From Endomychus coccineus (lineage: Eukaryota; Arthropoda; Insecta; Coleoptera; Endomychidae): a stretch of 64,000 bases of DNA. The position numbers were made by a program, and so were the translations under genes. The notes under the pieces are model-generated. The model was not told where the DNA came from. It ran no database searches and was given only the letters and a program-made list of their open reading frames with translations. Position 1 is the stretch's first letter, and each line of letters starts with the position of its first letter. The stretch spans positions 16,917,631 through 16,981,630 of the forward strand of contig OY294070.1 of NCBI GenBank assembly GCA_958510875.1. Reading direction: 5' to 3'. Shown one piece after another: positions 30,843 through 44,800 of the stretch.

Positions 30843-32422
30843 CAGTGGCGGCTCCTCGAAGGAGGCTAAGGAGGCTCAGCCTCCTCACCAATTTATCTTA
30901 ATGATCATTCTCCATTTTATTTCCTGTTTCTCTGATAATTCTTCAAATTTTACAATTAATTCCCCGTTCTCAGTAATTTTTTATCTGGCAACAGTGGCCA
31001 GAGGCTAGATTCTCTATATATCTCAAACGCTAAATGCGTGTGGTCATCACAGTTGCCATTTTCCCAACCAGTTCAATTCACAAATAGGGTAAAACAGCGA
31101 ATATGGCAACAGCCTATGGAGGCTAGCTTCTCGTACGCTCCCGGCGCAACGAGGTATAGACCTCGTTGCCCGGCGGTCGTATAAAATACGATTACTTGCC
31201 GCGGCTGCAAACTTCGACACGTGCTCTGGCAGTTGTTGTTTTTGTTTCGTGAAGCGATGTAAGATTAAGTTATAATTTATCTGTTCGGTCGTTCTGTGAG
31301 TTATTAACAAAGAGTTATTTGGTTATTAAACGTTAAACTGAGTAGTGATTTAGTTGCTGATAAGATTAGTCATGACAGGTATGTTTCAAAATCGATGATT
31401 TGATACTGATAATTGTAAAAAATATTTAAGGTTAACGGGATCTGAGGTACACAATAAATTATATTGCTGGTATTGCTTGCTATTTACATCTGATACAACT
31501 TCATGTTGGGGGCACTTGGGTTATGATGATTTGAAAAATTCAGCTCGTGGTATAGACAGACATGAAAAATTGCAGGAACATATTACATAGAGTATTAAGT
31601 TTAAATTAACGGGTAAACAGAATATTGTTAAAGGAGGAAAACATATAATTTGGTAGACAAGAAACTACATTATAAACAACTTTTTTTATGAAATTTTAGA
31701 TACTATTAAAGGTCAAATTGAGATTCGATTTTCCGATTTACATGAATTGAAGTTTTTTGTATAACTTAGTTCTAAAATATAAATTTTTTGATAAAATAGC
31801 ACTGCACAATGATTTATGCGTTACATACTCGGATAAAGATATTTTAGGCCAGTACGAAATTCACGCCGATATGATAAAATATATGATAGACAATGATTTG
31901 CAACAAGTTTTACCTCAGTTTTATAAACTACTTTTTTTGACAGTCCTGTCACGTCGGCATCGGTGGAGGATCATTTTCTACTCTCAAACGAATTAAAACT
32001 TACATGCGAAATACAATGGGCCAAAATCGTTTATACAATGAAAAAGATTTAGTAAAACACAAAATGATAAATTTTTTAATAATATTATTGATCATTTTTC
32101 GCAAACTAAAGACCGTAGAATTCCGTTAATATATAAAAAAAGTTAATAAAATTAATAAAAAAAAACAAAATATGAAAAATTCCAAAAAAAAGAAAAAATA
32201 TTTAAAATCCAAAAAAATAAAAGACAAAAAACGAACAAAAAATGTTTTGCTTAGAGAAACTCTATACCTCCACGTTGGTTCTTGCCGGGTAACAATTAAT
32301 TTTGTCACTAAAGTAGCTGGTACGGTCGCTGTGCAAAGGTTAAAAGGCTGTGAATAGAGTATATGTTTACATAAACGTTTTATGTCCAGCCTCCTCTCTC
32401 AAAAATTCACCAGCCGCCACTG
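30843..32422 (+). mobile_element. degraded hAT transposon (ZMYM1/TTF-type), 1.58 kb
   Basis: The ends CAGTGGCGGC and GCCGCCACTG carry a perfect 8-bp duplication CTCAAATC (30835-30842 and 32423-32430). Inside, on the plus strand, are remains of a TTF-type zinc finger (LYCWYCLLF, then WGHLGYDDLKN and HEKLQEH, around 31450-31590). A decayed hAT dimerisation tail (near SPVTSASVE, about 31940-31970, then THMRNTMGQNRL-like) follows, with most of the middle deleted. It depends on other copies for movement. Confidence 0.88.
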
Positions 32423-33920
32423 CTCAAATCTGATCTGTAAAACTGAATTTTCAATTCCCCTAATTGGATACACACCATCCGCTTTAAATGCCAGATACTT
32501 CAAAAATACGCGCTGAACACGTTCCAAGACAATTTCGTATTTCACGTAGTATGGGTCCCAAATGACACATGCATATTCTAACTTAGAGCGCACCAGTGCA
32601 AAATAAAGTTGTTTTAATGCGTCTAAATCTTTCATGTTTTTGCAATTCCGTATGATAAACCCTTGAATTCGCATTGATTGGGAGACAACATCTTCAATAT
32701 GGTTGGAAAATGACCATTTTGAATCCAATGTTACTCCTAAGTCTTTCATTGAATACACTCTCTTTAGTGCTGTTTTTTATATTATAATTGCAAATAGTAG
32801 ATGTCGACTTTCGGGTAATCGACATAATCTTACATTTGGAGATATTTAATGGTAGTTAATTTAATACACACCAGTTGTTTATTCTTGGTAGATTCTCTTG
32901 TAGTAAGTCGCAATCTGTTTTGGAATTTATAGAACGAAAAATTTTTAAATCATCTGCAAAAACTTCTTTTTCAATGTCTATAATACTGACGAGGTCATTT
33001 ATGAATATTATAAAAAATAGCGGACCAAGGTTAGAACCTTGCGGCACACCAGATGCTAGAAATTCAGTAGATTTAAAGCCATTATAAAGTACATATTGCT
33101 GACGCTCTACCAAGTACGAGTATATTAGTTTAATGGCCCTATTATCGAAACCGATATTATGCAGTTTTTCAAGTAACAATCTGTGGCTGATTTTATCAAA
33201 TACTTTAGAGAAGTCGGTAAACATCACATCAACTTGTCCCCTTTCGTTCAGAATGTTTGATACATGCTCAGAAAAACATCCTAAGTTAGTAACTGTCGAC
33301 CGACCTCTCATAAAGCCATGTTGATGATCTGAAATTAACTTAGATACTTGGAAAAACAAACTCTCATAAATAAGCATTTCGAATAACTTGGAAAAAGCAC
33401 ATAACAATGACACTGGTCGATAATTGCTAATATCATTTTTAATCCCACTTTTAAAGATTGGAGCTATTTTGGAGACCTTCCATCGTGAGGGAAATTGTCC
33501 TTTATCAAGGCATAAGTTGAAAATTTTACTCAATGGTAGGGCAAGAACTCGGAATCTTTAATTATGTAGCATGGAATACCGTCATCTCCAGATGATTGTT
33601 TTGGCTTTAACTTGTTAGCTATCAAAATAACATCTTCTTCTGTAAAACTAGGAATACTTATTGGTGAAGATGATCTACATGTATTAGTATCCAAATATTC
33701 AAAATTTAATTTAAGATTGTGGTCCGAAGTATCATAAACACTACCAAAGAACTCTGCAAATGCATTTACTATAGTTTGAGGATTATTATGTTTAGCATTA
33801 TTCAAAAAATCTCACTTGGAATACTACATGAGTTGCTTTTGTTATGTATGAATGACCAGAAATTTTTTGGATCAGACTTATATTTTCTTCTGTGGATCAT
33901 GCCTATCACACAAGAGCAGC

Positions 33921-34150
33921 TTACAATAAAGAAATTAAAGTTAATTAACTCTCCAAAACAAAATGTCAAAATAGTTTTCCTTTCAACGGACCAAAAGTCT
34001 ATAACAAACTTCCGTTAGCCTTGAGATCAATTAATAATAACGTTAAAAAGCTTAAACATAAAGTCTATACTTATCTCATTGATAACGTATTTGTGAGTTG
34101 TCTCAGCCGTTCTCAATTATTGTTATATTGCCCACTCGAAATATAAATTA
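33921..34150 (+). mobile_element. LINE C-terminal fragment, plus strand
   Basis: The reading GPKVYNKLPLALRSINNNVK, then KHKVYTYLIDNVF, is the usual C-terminal tail of CR1/jockey-like LINEs. It faces the minus-strand LINE on its left, so it is a separate insertion. Confidence 0.55.
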
Positions 34151-34416
34151 TATTTATTATCTGACTAATAAATAAAAATATTCAATCATCTACTGTAATA
34201 AATTATACTACACAATACAAACCACTGAGTGTTAGGTGTCTATTTTTCTTTATTCACATAATATCAGTATTGTTTCAATAAACATATTCTTATTATTAAG
34301 ATTATGGCGGCACTTTAGACATCTTAAAGTCAATTTTGGTATTGGTATATGTTGTGAAGCGTGCTTAATAAAAAGTTCAGTGCAGATAGCTAAAGACCCT
34401 TGAACATTATCCTCTG

Positions 34417-35210
34417 CTACGTTTTGTAGGGTCTATTTGGACATCCCGCTCCTTGACAGAATCCTAAGATCGCAAAGATCTGCTTCACGCTTAGGTCCTT
34501 TATGTTATCGGCCGTGATGATCCTTGGACCTAGCCAGATTAAACTGGTTTGAATAAGCGCAGGACATTCAAAGAGGAAGTGGATTGACGACTCCACTTTG
34601 TCTCCTTTGCATCTCATATAGAAGGGAGTGTCACTCTTCCCTACGCCATGTCTAAATTTCATCAGATTTCCGTGATCTGTAAAGATCTCGGAGTTTAACC
34701 TGATACCTCATTGCCAAGCAGTACTTATCCGTACTCTCAGATAGTTCCGCCAGATCTGTATACCTCCGTTGTAGGAGATACCAGCAAGGGAGTCTTGAGG
34801 ACGTCCAATATGGCCCACTCTCTGGCCATTGTGTCCGTTCCCTTTCCAATTTGGGTGACACGGGATCCAGGTTATGCCTGTTGCCAACGGCTAGCCTGTT
34901 AAGGATCTCCTTGGTATCCTTGACAAGCCTCGAGAACGCAGTAGGGCTTTTCAGTGAGTAGAGTGCTGTTTGACTGTCTGAACAGATCCAGATGGTCTCA
35001 TTCACCTTGTCATAGTCGAGCAGCTTCTCTTGTGTCAGCTCTAGAGCCATCCGTATACCAAATTGTGTCGTGCTGTGGGGTACGGCTAATCTCCCATTCC
35101 TCTCTCGACGGGTTGACAACCCTGGAAATTCAGCCCCTCGAACCACAGAACTTTGATTCTATCCCGCGTTTCTAGTCGCAGCGTTTCAGGCTGCCCATTA
35201 AAGAGAGTGA
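34417..35210 (-). mobile_element. R1-like LINE fragment: RNase H domain and C-terminal zinc-finger tail
   Basis: Read on the minus strand, it gives ALELTQEKLLDYDKVNETIW, then ICSDSQTALYSL and AFSRLVKDTKEILNRLAVGN, an RNase H domain. Later comes MRCKGDKVESSIHFLFECPA, the Cys-Cys-His-Cys tail usual for these LINEs. Several frameshifts are present. A matching reverse-transcriptase piece of what looks like the same family lies at 50676-51180. Confidence 0.75.
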
Positions 35211-35575
35211 TAGGAGTAACACGCCCAGCATGTGTTCTGGTGGATGTAATACCTCTGAGGAAGAGCCACTGAATTGTTTAGTAGGAATAAAGTAAGTTAT
35301 GATAATGATTATGATTCTTGAAACCATAGTTGTTGGGTGTAGGAAATAGAATAAGCCAACCCAGTATACATAGCTGATATGTCATCTGAACCCCCTTACC
35401 ATTGCATTTTTAAGCCCATTCAAGAAACTGAATCTCGTATAGGTACGATAGAAACAAAAGACAGTCAACGTGTTTTATTTTAAAAATTAAATACATTATT
35501 TAGCACTATAACAAATTTAACATTAGATACTTGGTTTATATCTATCTTATTTTAATCTTCACATGCGATAATAAT
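35211..35575. other. region downstream of the rabphilin stop
   Basis: It should contain the rabphilin 3' UTR on the minus strand. No further feature recognised. Confidence 0.4.
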
Positions 35576-35876
35576 TTACTTAAGAAAATCCTCTGTGAGG
35601 TTATGCCAATATTCATGATGATGGTCTGGGTATCTTATCATATCCAACCAGTGCTTCAACCGTTGCCCTTTAGAACCTACTCCTCCCAGGATGAGACCAC
35701 CCAAATAATCATTGCTCTTACCGTAATCCTTGTCGAATACTGTAATATAAAGGCTTTGGGTGGACAGTTCGGTTGGGCGAGTTTCGAAAGCGAATTCTTC
35801 ATTGAACACCGGATTTAGTTCTTTCCATTTGATTGACGTCTTGTGTTTTCGGTGATAAGGATCCGGACGAAGTTGT
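35576..35876 (-). CDS. Rph: rabphilin terminal exon: second half of C2B and stop
   Basis: The acceptor ctattacag at 35877 upward. It encodes HKTSIKWKELNPVFNEEF, then TVFDKDYGKSNDYLGG (loop 3 aspartates) and GQRLKHWLDMIRYPDHHHEY, ending in TAA at 35576-35578. The C-terminal tail after the C2B fold is short. Confidence 0.95.
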
Positions 35877-38800
35877 CTGTAATAGGGAAACACATCAACT
35901 TTTATATTTATCGTGTGTAAAAGCTCAAATTATCTCTTAGCTTCTTCGCCTAAGTAATGAGAACCAAAGGTTCAAAAGCAACCAAAATGAGATATTCTAA
36001 CTATGAAGGAATAGCAATTCAATATCCATCTCTTGTATCATAATTATTATAATTTTGAATATCTATACTTCTAACAAATTATACTACAAATTTCGCTCTC
36101 ACATTTCTCAACATGTAGGAGGTCTATATCTATCTATATTCTATACATACAGGGTGTCCTCGAACTGCGTGGTTAAAATAAAACCGAAGATTCTTTGATT
36201 CGAAAAAAATTTGATGAGCCTTTTTACTTTTGCCTCAAGTGTCTTGTTTAGCCGGTAGAGGGCTTCAAAGTTGCAAAAATAATTTAGTTTTTTTGGTATA
36301 ACTTGAGAATGTGATGGAGGACTTTTACAATATTTGGCAGGTGAGTTACTGTCAATAATAGCCGTTTTTGAGAGTGGAGCATAGAGCCTTAGAGACCATA
36401 GAAATGGCTCAAACTTGAGGATGTAACGGGAAAAGTGTCCAGAACTTTTTTGTTGTCTATGTAATTCACTCTATATTTTTTATGTAGATAGCTTATCTAA
36501 TTTGAAAACTTTTCTTACTCTTAGAAAATTTTGATAAAATCAACGGATTAGCTTGAAAAAAATAATTTTTGAGTCTGCAATTTTGGCTTACTAATTTTAC
36601 TTGATTAAAATACCTTAGTTGCTTTTGCTTTTCTAATGTCATTTTGGCATTTGGAGAATTTATTCTCAAAACTGTCAGTTTTTACTTTGCTTTCCGTAAA
36701 AATTTTATAAAATTATGTCTCAAACTTTCACTAACACTGAAATGGTTAATATCTCGGTAAAACACGAATAATAAAAACAATAGAAATGGGGAAACAATGT
36801 GATTATTTAGGAAAAACAAATGCTAAATTAAAAGAAACAACAAAACTTTTTGGGAAATCGCTAAGGCATCAATTGTTCGAAATGTTGCCCATTTTCCTGA
36901 ATACACAAATTAATTCGTTTCAAGAAATTGGATTGAACTCTGGCTAGTACTTCAGGATCATTCTTCAATAAATCCGCTTCATGATTAATTCGTTGCAACA
37001 ATTCCTCTCGTGTGTTCACTGGAGCTGCATAAACTTTCGACTTCAAAGCGCCCCATAGAAAGAAGTCGCAGGGCGTCAAATCAGGGGAGCGGGCCGGCCA
37101 GTTCACTGGTGCATCGTGTCCTCTACCTATCCAGCGATCTGGATATTCCGCATTCAAATGTCGCCTCACAGCTAATGTGAAATGAGGATGTGCACCATCA
37201 TGGATAAACCAGGCCACGACGAATGTGTAAGGGCAAGTCTTCCAACAGTTCAAGTAGCCTTTGTTCCAAAAAGTTCAAGTAGTTCTCCCCGTTCAATCGA
37301 TCGGGTATAACGGTAGGGCCAATAATAAAGTTATCCACAATTCCAACCCAAACATTGATTTTAGTTTGATTCTGAACACATGTAACTTCCGTTTCATGAG
37401 GATTTTCATCACCATAGAAATGTTCATTATGAAGGTTAAAAAGACCACATCTCGTGAAAGTATCTTCGTCCGTGTACAGAATTCTTCTACAAAAATTGGG
37501 GTTTGCGTTTTGTCTTTGGACAATAAGCCGACAGAAATCTAGCCGATGACCTGGATCCATGGGCAATAAGTCTTGAACTGTTTTAATATGATAGGGATAC
37601 AACAGTTCTTCTTTCAGTACATTATGTACTAATGATTTTGAGGCTCCAATACGAAGTCCCAAACGTAGTGTGCTTATCCCAGGTTCAGTTTCAACCGCTT
37701 TCAGTATCGCTTCTTCGAGCTTTTCCCGTTACATCCTCAAGTTTGAGCCATTTCTATGGTCTCTAAGGCTCTGTGCTCCACTCTCAAAAATGTCCATTAT
37801 TGACAGTAACTCACCTGCTAAATATTGTAAAAGTTCTTCATCACGTTCTCGAGTTATACCGAAAAAACAAAATTATTTTTGCAACTTTGAAGCCCTCTAC
37901 CGGCTAAACAAGACACTTGAGGCAAAAGTAAAAAGACTCATCAAATTTTTTTCGAATCAAAGAATCTTCGGTTTTATTTTAGCCACGCAGTTCGAGGATA
38001 CCCTGTATATATTCAAGAGAAATACTACTGACTCATTACGAAATCCCCGTAACTATAAAGCTGACATACTTGAAATTTGGCATACGACTCAGGCATTCGA
38101 ATTTCAATCCCAAAACGGTGTAAATAGTAGAGTATGTAAAACATTTGGATCGAAATTTTTTTATGATTTAACGCGACCCCACGGAAAATGTTTGTTTTGG
38201 TGTATAAAACAAAAGTCTAAAATTTCTACCTCCTAAATTGACCGCAACCCCTTTTTTGTCGCCATTTTGGTTTTTTTTGACATTTTTAGGGGAATATAAA
38301 AAATCCACATTCAGTCCAAATTTCAGCTAAATCGGTTGAAAACTGTTTGAGTTAGCCGTCACGCTAGTTCCCATGCATTTATGTATATATATATGTCTAT
38401 TGCGAGGGAGGGGGAGGTCGGATTAATTTGAAATTTGAACTGGGAGTTCCTTAAGCATTGACAATAAGAGGGTTCCAGTTTGGTTCCTTAATTCTCAATA
38501 CAACTGGAGATAGCAATTTTTTTTTGACGAACTTTCCCTAAAAATGTTCAAAATACCCCAAAATGGCGACAAATAAGGGGTTGCGGTCAATTTGGGAGGT
38601 AGAAATTGTAGACTTCAGTTTTATACACCAAAACAAACATTTTCCGTGGGGTCGCGTTAAATCATAAAAAATTTACCGATATCACTTATTTTTTGGTTTC
38701 ACATACTCTATTAAAAGGGGATTTGATATATTTTACACGATTTTGGCAGCTAATATGCTAACAATTTTACATTGTTTTGAACCTAGGCCGTTAAAGGGGT

Positions 38801-41800
38801 AAAAGGTAATCCATATAGTGTGATGTTTCTGACAGCTCATATATTTACGAAAGGTTAACATTACCGACAGCTCACAGAGGATGGCTCATCACAGCTCAGA
38901 CTACAGATAAGCATTTAACAATAAATCAGGTAACGTCAACATGAGAGACAGCATGTCTGTGACAGACCACTTCATAACATAGATATCCATGTCGAATCAA
39001 ATGTACTTTCACATACAGTGGCGTGCCGTGACTTGTCCCTGACTTACAAGATCATTTGGGGGGCGCAGCGTCACGTTTTCATGGTTCCTGTTTACTTGAA
39101 AAAAACTGGCAATAACAAATAATGTATTCAAACTTCAAAGGTGAAATCCACTCTGTTTGTGCGATCGCCGATCGAGACAGGGCCGGACCTCTCGATATTA
39201 TTCTGTGAGCATTGTCTGGGACCGAGGGACGTCGACATACATATGCATCCTTTTTATAATTTTTTTGCCTAGAGCAAATTGAAAAAAAGACATCAGACAT
39301 TTACATATTTTTCAAGTAAAATTGGTTTATGAAGAGAAATAATATTAACATTTTTCAGAATAATCATAATCGATTTTTTTAAGGTAGATATTTGTTATAG
39401 TCTCCATGAGCCTAATCTATTAACTAACATTAGCTGTTTCTTATCAACGATTTAATATTATCCATTTTACTTACAATTTTACAAATGGATCTGAAAACCC
39501 ATTGTTATCCATGGGAAGTAAGTTGGCACATCGTACAACGGTGACTAGCAAGGATCTTTTCTTGGTACTGTAACATAGAGACAGCAATATTTGCCCTCTA
39601 GACCACAGATTGTCGAACCATTGATGTAATTCTGGAGCTGGAAGAGGCCCTTTTTGTTCGGGGGATAATTTTTCTAGTGGTACAGTTAGCTGAAAAATTC
39701 GAAAAATCATCTATCGTTGATCACAAGAGATTTCTTAAAGTAACTGCTGAATGTAACATATTGGAACATTCCTGATAATAATACGTATTCTTGTTTTGAC
39801 GTTTCTTTCTTTCAAATTATGTCGTTCATCATTATTTCCATATAATTCAAGAAAATAGAAAGTTTGATGACTAGAATTGTGGTGTAGGTTTTCCAACAAT
39901 TTTTGACTTTACATTTAAATGAAACACAATTTTCATTTGAAGCGTGCCGGTTTTCGTCTTCATCATAAATTTAACGGTTTGCTGTACATTACTAGGGCTT
40001 ATGATTAAATGTGTAATATAATCCAGATGTAACAGTTAAGAAATAAGTGAATATTTATTTCTTGTTGACTTTTGACAGATACCTAACAATAATAAGGTTT
40101 CGACCAGAAACATATCAATCAAATAGTTCCGGGCAGCTGTTTCGCTCTTTTTAAAGCTAATAATAAAATCACCAAAACACCTTTAACCGCTATACATTCA
40201 AAAAATCTATGTTGAAAAAGGTTATCTGTGATTTTTCTAATAGTGCAGTAAAAAATCCACAAATATGAACTCAGTATGTGGATAATTTGGAACTGACCCT
40301 GAATTTATGTAAAACATTCATACTTGTTTGTAGAATTGAAAGATTTAGTTCCTGGAACTTCAGATTTATTAATAAAGTAATTATATCTCCCCTATTAAAT
40401 TACATACAAATACAAAAGAAAGTTCAAATAACTCGTCTGAAGTTTCTCGAGTTTTGATTATTCATTAAGGCAGCACACCAACTTTGCCAGTATAAATATT
40501 ATTGTTTTGTGTATGAAGCAGAAAATTAAGCGTAATAAATGACGTGATACAGCGTAATTAGGAAATTACTCATTAGTATAAACAATATACAATAAGCACG
40601 AACCTAAGGTAAAAAATTACATCATTAGATGCATTAAGCTGATGAATTGTTTCTCAATTTTTTTTAGCAATATTAATTATACTCAATATTCTATTAATGT
40701 CACCTTTTAGTGTTGGAAGGAGAGGGGAATTATCTATCACGCGACAAAAATCGTTCCCTTTCTTCCTTCTTCTTTGAACTAATTATTTTATAAGTATATA
40801 CTATTTCGAATTCTCAGATGTGAGTTTCGGTGCATTCTATTTTCAAAACGTTGTTGTTGAAGTATAATACACAATGATTATAAGAGGGCAAGGCGAAAAA
40901 GTTTTTCTAATTTTTCGATCTCTTCCAAATAATACGATTTCGGCAATCCTTCAAAATAGGCGTTTGTTTCAACGATGGCCTCATCGTTGGAGTCAAATTT
41001 CTTTCCGCCGAGCCATTCCTTCAAGTTTGGAAATAGATAAAAATCGCAGGGGGCCAAATCTGGAGAATATGGTAGATGACGAACCAATTCATGCAATTTT
41101 GCCATTGCGACTGCGGACCTATGCGCCGGTGCGTTGTCCTGGTGGAAGAGTGATGTATTTCTACGCAAGAAATACGCGAAATTTACTTTTTTCCATGTTT
41201 ACAAAAATCTTCAAGGCTGCTTGCTTTCGATGGGTGTCAAAACAGAAATGAATGACATATCAAACTGAACATTTTAATGCGGTCTAGTTAAAGATGGTAA
41301 TCACAAATGTCACATGGGATTTTAGATTGTGGCGCCATTTGTTTTATTTTTCAGATACTTTTCATCTTGCCCTGGTAGTGTTTCAGTGCTCACTACGATA
41401 ATTAATTGTGAAAACAACACCAATTGAAATTCGACAAACGATATATTAACGATGGTTTCACGACCGCAATATGTTACAAATAATGGGCAAATAATCACGA
41501 GTATTCATTAGTTAGAACTCAGATCAAAAAAGGATGTGTTAATACTTGACAGCTTCTCGCGAGAGCTGTGACAATCATTTGAACCAAACTTATATGGATC
41601 TGAACTATTTTTTCCTTATATTTTGACTACATGAGAGGAAAACCTAGAAGGTTTGGAGGTTAGGAACCAAGGGAAAGGCCTCACTAGACGAAGAGTTCCA
41701 CAACTCCGCCAATCTAGTCCAGGAAATAAAGGTTTTTATTAGAAAAATTTGAGGTAAAAGGCCGATTTTGACGTGTGAGGGCTCATTCGATTCGTTTTGA

Positions 41801-44800
41801 CCTCTAGATCAGAATCTGCTACAGCTACATAGGGGGAAATTTGTCCTATTGTTAATAAACAATAAATAATGGCCAATAAATGGCATGTTTTTGACATAAT
41901 AAAAAAAAAATTGAAAACGCTATTTTCCATCAATTTTTAGCGGATAAAGTAGAAAATTGCAGTTATTTGATCAATAAACTTTGTGAATTTAAGGTTTATA
42001 ACAATTTGTCACTTATCTATTTGTTAATAAACAACAAAATGGAAATTTCCTAAATAATCAAGATGAATCTAATTCTCAGGTAATTTGAGGTCGCTGAATA
42101 CAAATTCGATGTTATTTTTCTGATTGGCTGTTAATCTAATTATTTAATTAATAATTACTTAGTTACCGAATTAACAAAAAAATTCAAAGTCTCAAAATAA
42201 TCAAGATTGGAGTCAATTTAAGGTCGCTGAATACGATTTTGATGTTATTTTTTGAATAAATTGCTGGGAAACTATTTATTATCAATAACATGAAAAACAC
42301 TTTTCCCCTTTACGGCTACGGCCCTGGAGGTTGAATTACTGGTTCTGAATTCAGCTCATACGTCCCTGCACTTCTCTCAGTTATCATGGCAACGCTATCA
42401 ATCAACTAATATGAACAATTTATTGAAAAATCACATTAGATTCAAATTTAACTACTTCAAATTATCCAAAATTGACTGTAATCTTGATTATTTTAAAACT
42501 TTGAATATTTTTTGTTGATTCGCCAAGTGAATTAATTAATTAATTAAATTATCATTCGATTCAAAAAGTAACATCAATTCCGTGTTCAGCGGCCTTAAAT
42601 TATACGAAATTGACTCCAATCTTGATTATTTTAAGAATTTGAATTTTTTTGTTAATTCGGTAACTGAGTAATTATCAATAAAATGATTAAATTAACCTTT
42701 AATTCAAAAAGTAACATTAAATCCATGTTTAGTGACCCGAAATTACCCGAAAATGACTCTAATCTTCATTATTTTGAGACTTTGAATTTTTTTGTTAATT
42801 CGGTAACTGAGTAACTATCAATAAAATGATTAAATTAACCTTTAATTCAAAAAGTAACATTAAATCCATGTTAAGTGACCCGAAATTACCCGAAAATGAC
42901 TCTAATCTTGATTATTTTGAGACTTTGAATTTTTTTGTTAATTCGATAACTGAGTAATTATCAATAAAATGATTAAATTAACCTTTAATTCAAAAAGTAA
43001 CATTAAATCCATGTTTAGTGCCCCGAAATTACCCGAAAATAACTCTAATCTTCATTATTTTGAGACTTTGAATTTTTTTGTTAATTCGGTAACTGAGTAA
43101 TTATCAATAAAATGATTAAATTAACCTTTAATTCAAAAAGTAACATTAAATCCACGTTTAGTGACCCGAAATTACCCGAAAATGTCTCTAATCTTCATTA
43201 TTTTGAGACTTTGAATTTTTTTGTTAATTCGGTAACTGAGTAATTATCAATAAAATGATTAAATTAACCTTTAATTCAAAAAGTAACATTAAATCCATGT
43301 TTAGTGACCCGAAATTACCCGAAAATGACTCTAATCTTCATTATTTTGAGACTTTGAATTTTTTTGTTAATTCGGTAACTAAGTAGGTAATTATTAATTA
43401 AATAATTATATTAACATTCAATCAAAAAAATAACATCAAACTATTCAGCGACTTCAAATTACCTGAAAATGACTCTAGTCTTGATTATTTTTTAAATTTC
43501 CATTTTTGGGTTAATTTGTTTATTAACAAATTGTTAATTAACTAATTAGATTAACAGCCAATCAGAAAAATAACATCGAATTTGTATTCAGCGACCTCAA
43601 ATTACCTGAAAATGAATCTAATCTTGATTATTTAGGAAATTTCCATTTTGTTGTTTATTAACAAATAGTTAAGTTACAAATTGTTATAAACCTTAAATTC
43701 ACTAAGTTTATTGATCAAATAACTGCAATCCTCTACTTTACCCTTTAAAAATTGATGGAAAATAGCGTTTTCAGTTTTTTTTCATATTATGTCAAAAGCA
43801 TGCCATATTTCGGCCATTATTTATTGTTTATTAACAATAGGACAAATTTCCCCGTATGTAGCTGTGGCAGATTCTGATCTAGAGGTCAAAACGAATCGAA
43901 TGAGCCCTCACACATCAAAATTGGCCTTTTACCTGAAATTTTTCTAATTAGGGTCGATTTTGTACTTTATTTCCTGGACTAATCGACATAAAATCAAGTC
44001 AGTTAGAGAGTAGTTCGGTACGTCTCGGGCCTTACATCAACTTGAGTTCGTCTAGTCTGCTTATTGAATTCTAATAATTGTCAAGAAACTTTAATCGTGG
44101 TAAAGAAACGTGGTTTACTTTGTATGAGCAGCGAATTGATACATATTAAACGCGGTTCACGACAACTAAAAATGACGTCATGGATCAAGGTTAGTCATTG
44201 TTGTCAGGTTGAGCAGCTTTTCATGGTTTTGAATACAACTACCCATTTTATACAATAAACTGTGTTACAAACATATTTAGGAGTTTTTCACTTATATCAA
44301 ATAATACAAATTATTTGTAATTTTAAGTGTTGTAGTGTCTACCACATGTGTGGAGGAAATAAAGTCTACTTATTGATTCTTTGCATCGCATCCAAATTCA
44401 ATAGTACTAGAACATATATTTTGGTATTAAATGACATAAAGGCAGAAAATTGCAAAAGGAAGTATTTTCCAGAAGATTCATCCCTGTTACAAAATGCTTT
44501 TGGAGAGTTAACTTGATCAATTAATAGAATACAATGATTTTATACTTGACAGATTTAGATAAAGATATGGAAAATAATCTTACAGCGTCAAGTCACTAAT
44601 ATCAATCCATATGTGATGTTAACGTAAGATTTAATATTTATGGAAACAAAAACCTTCCCTATTTTCAATATCTTGATATCAAAGCCCGATTTCCAAATCT
44701 ACTTTCGATAATCATATTTCTACAAATATTCAAATAGAATCAATTTTTGGAGTTATACTGGGTTCCCCATAATAGACTACCCATTTTATATTATTAATAA

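Larger units (their letters stand above)
30419..33920 (-). mobile_element. jockey/CR1-like LINE, minus strand, split by a hAT
   Basis: On the minus strand the reverse transcriptase runs FTEEDVILIANKLKPKQSSG, then FPSRWKVSKIAPIFKSG, NYRPVSLLCAFSKLFE, HGFMRGRSTVTN, MFTDFSKVFDKI, GVPQGSNLGPLFF, FADDLKIF and LGVTLDSKWSFSNHI. At 32430 it is cut by a hAT element and continues at 30834 with PSLKVRRMMLCCLSLYNII. It ends in a (TAAA)n-type tail at 30419-30447. A frameshift near 33800 and stops make it inactive. One 225-residue segment (33533-32856) is still open. The 5' part is missing. Confidence 0.88.

Noticed and set aside
32126..32357. Lysine-rich frames in A-rich sequence on both strands
   Set aside because: Low-complexity A/T runs inside the decayed hAT at 30843-32422; not coding.
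37670..38236. 188-codon plus-strand frame
   Set aside because: It runs through the terminal repeat of DD43D copy 2 and its flank. It has no protein family resemblance, and the same repeat text recurs at the other mariner copies.
39017..39300. Possible hAT element starting CAGTGGCGTGCC
   Set aside because: No matching right end or target duplication found nearby; left as a note in the intron entry.
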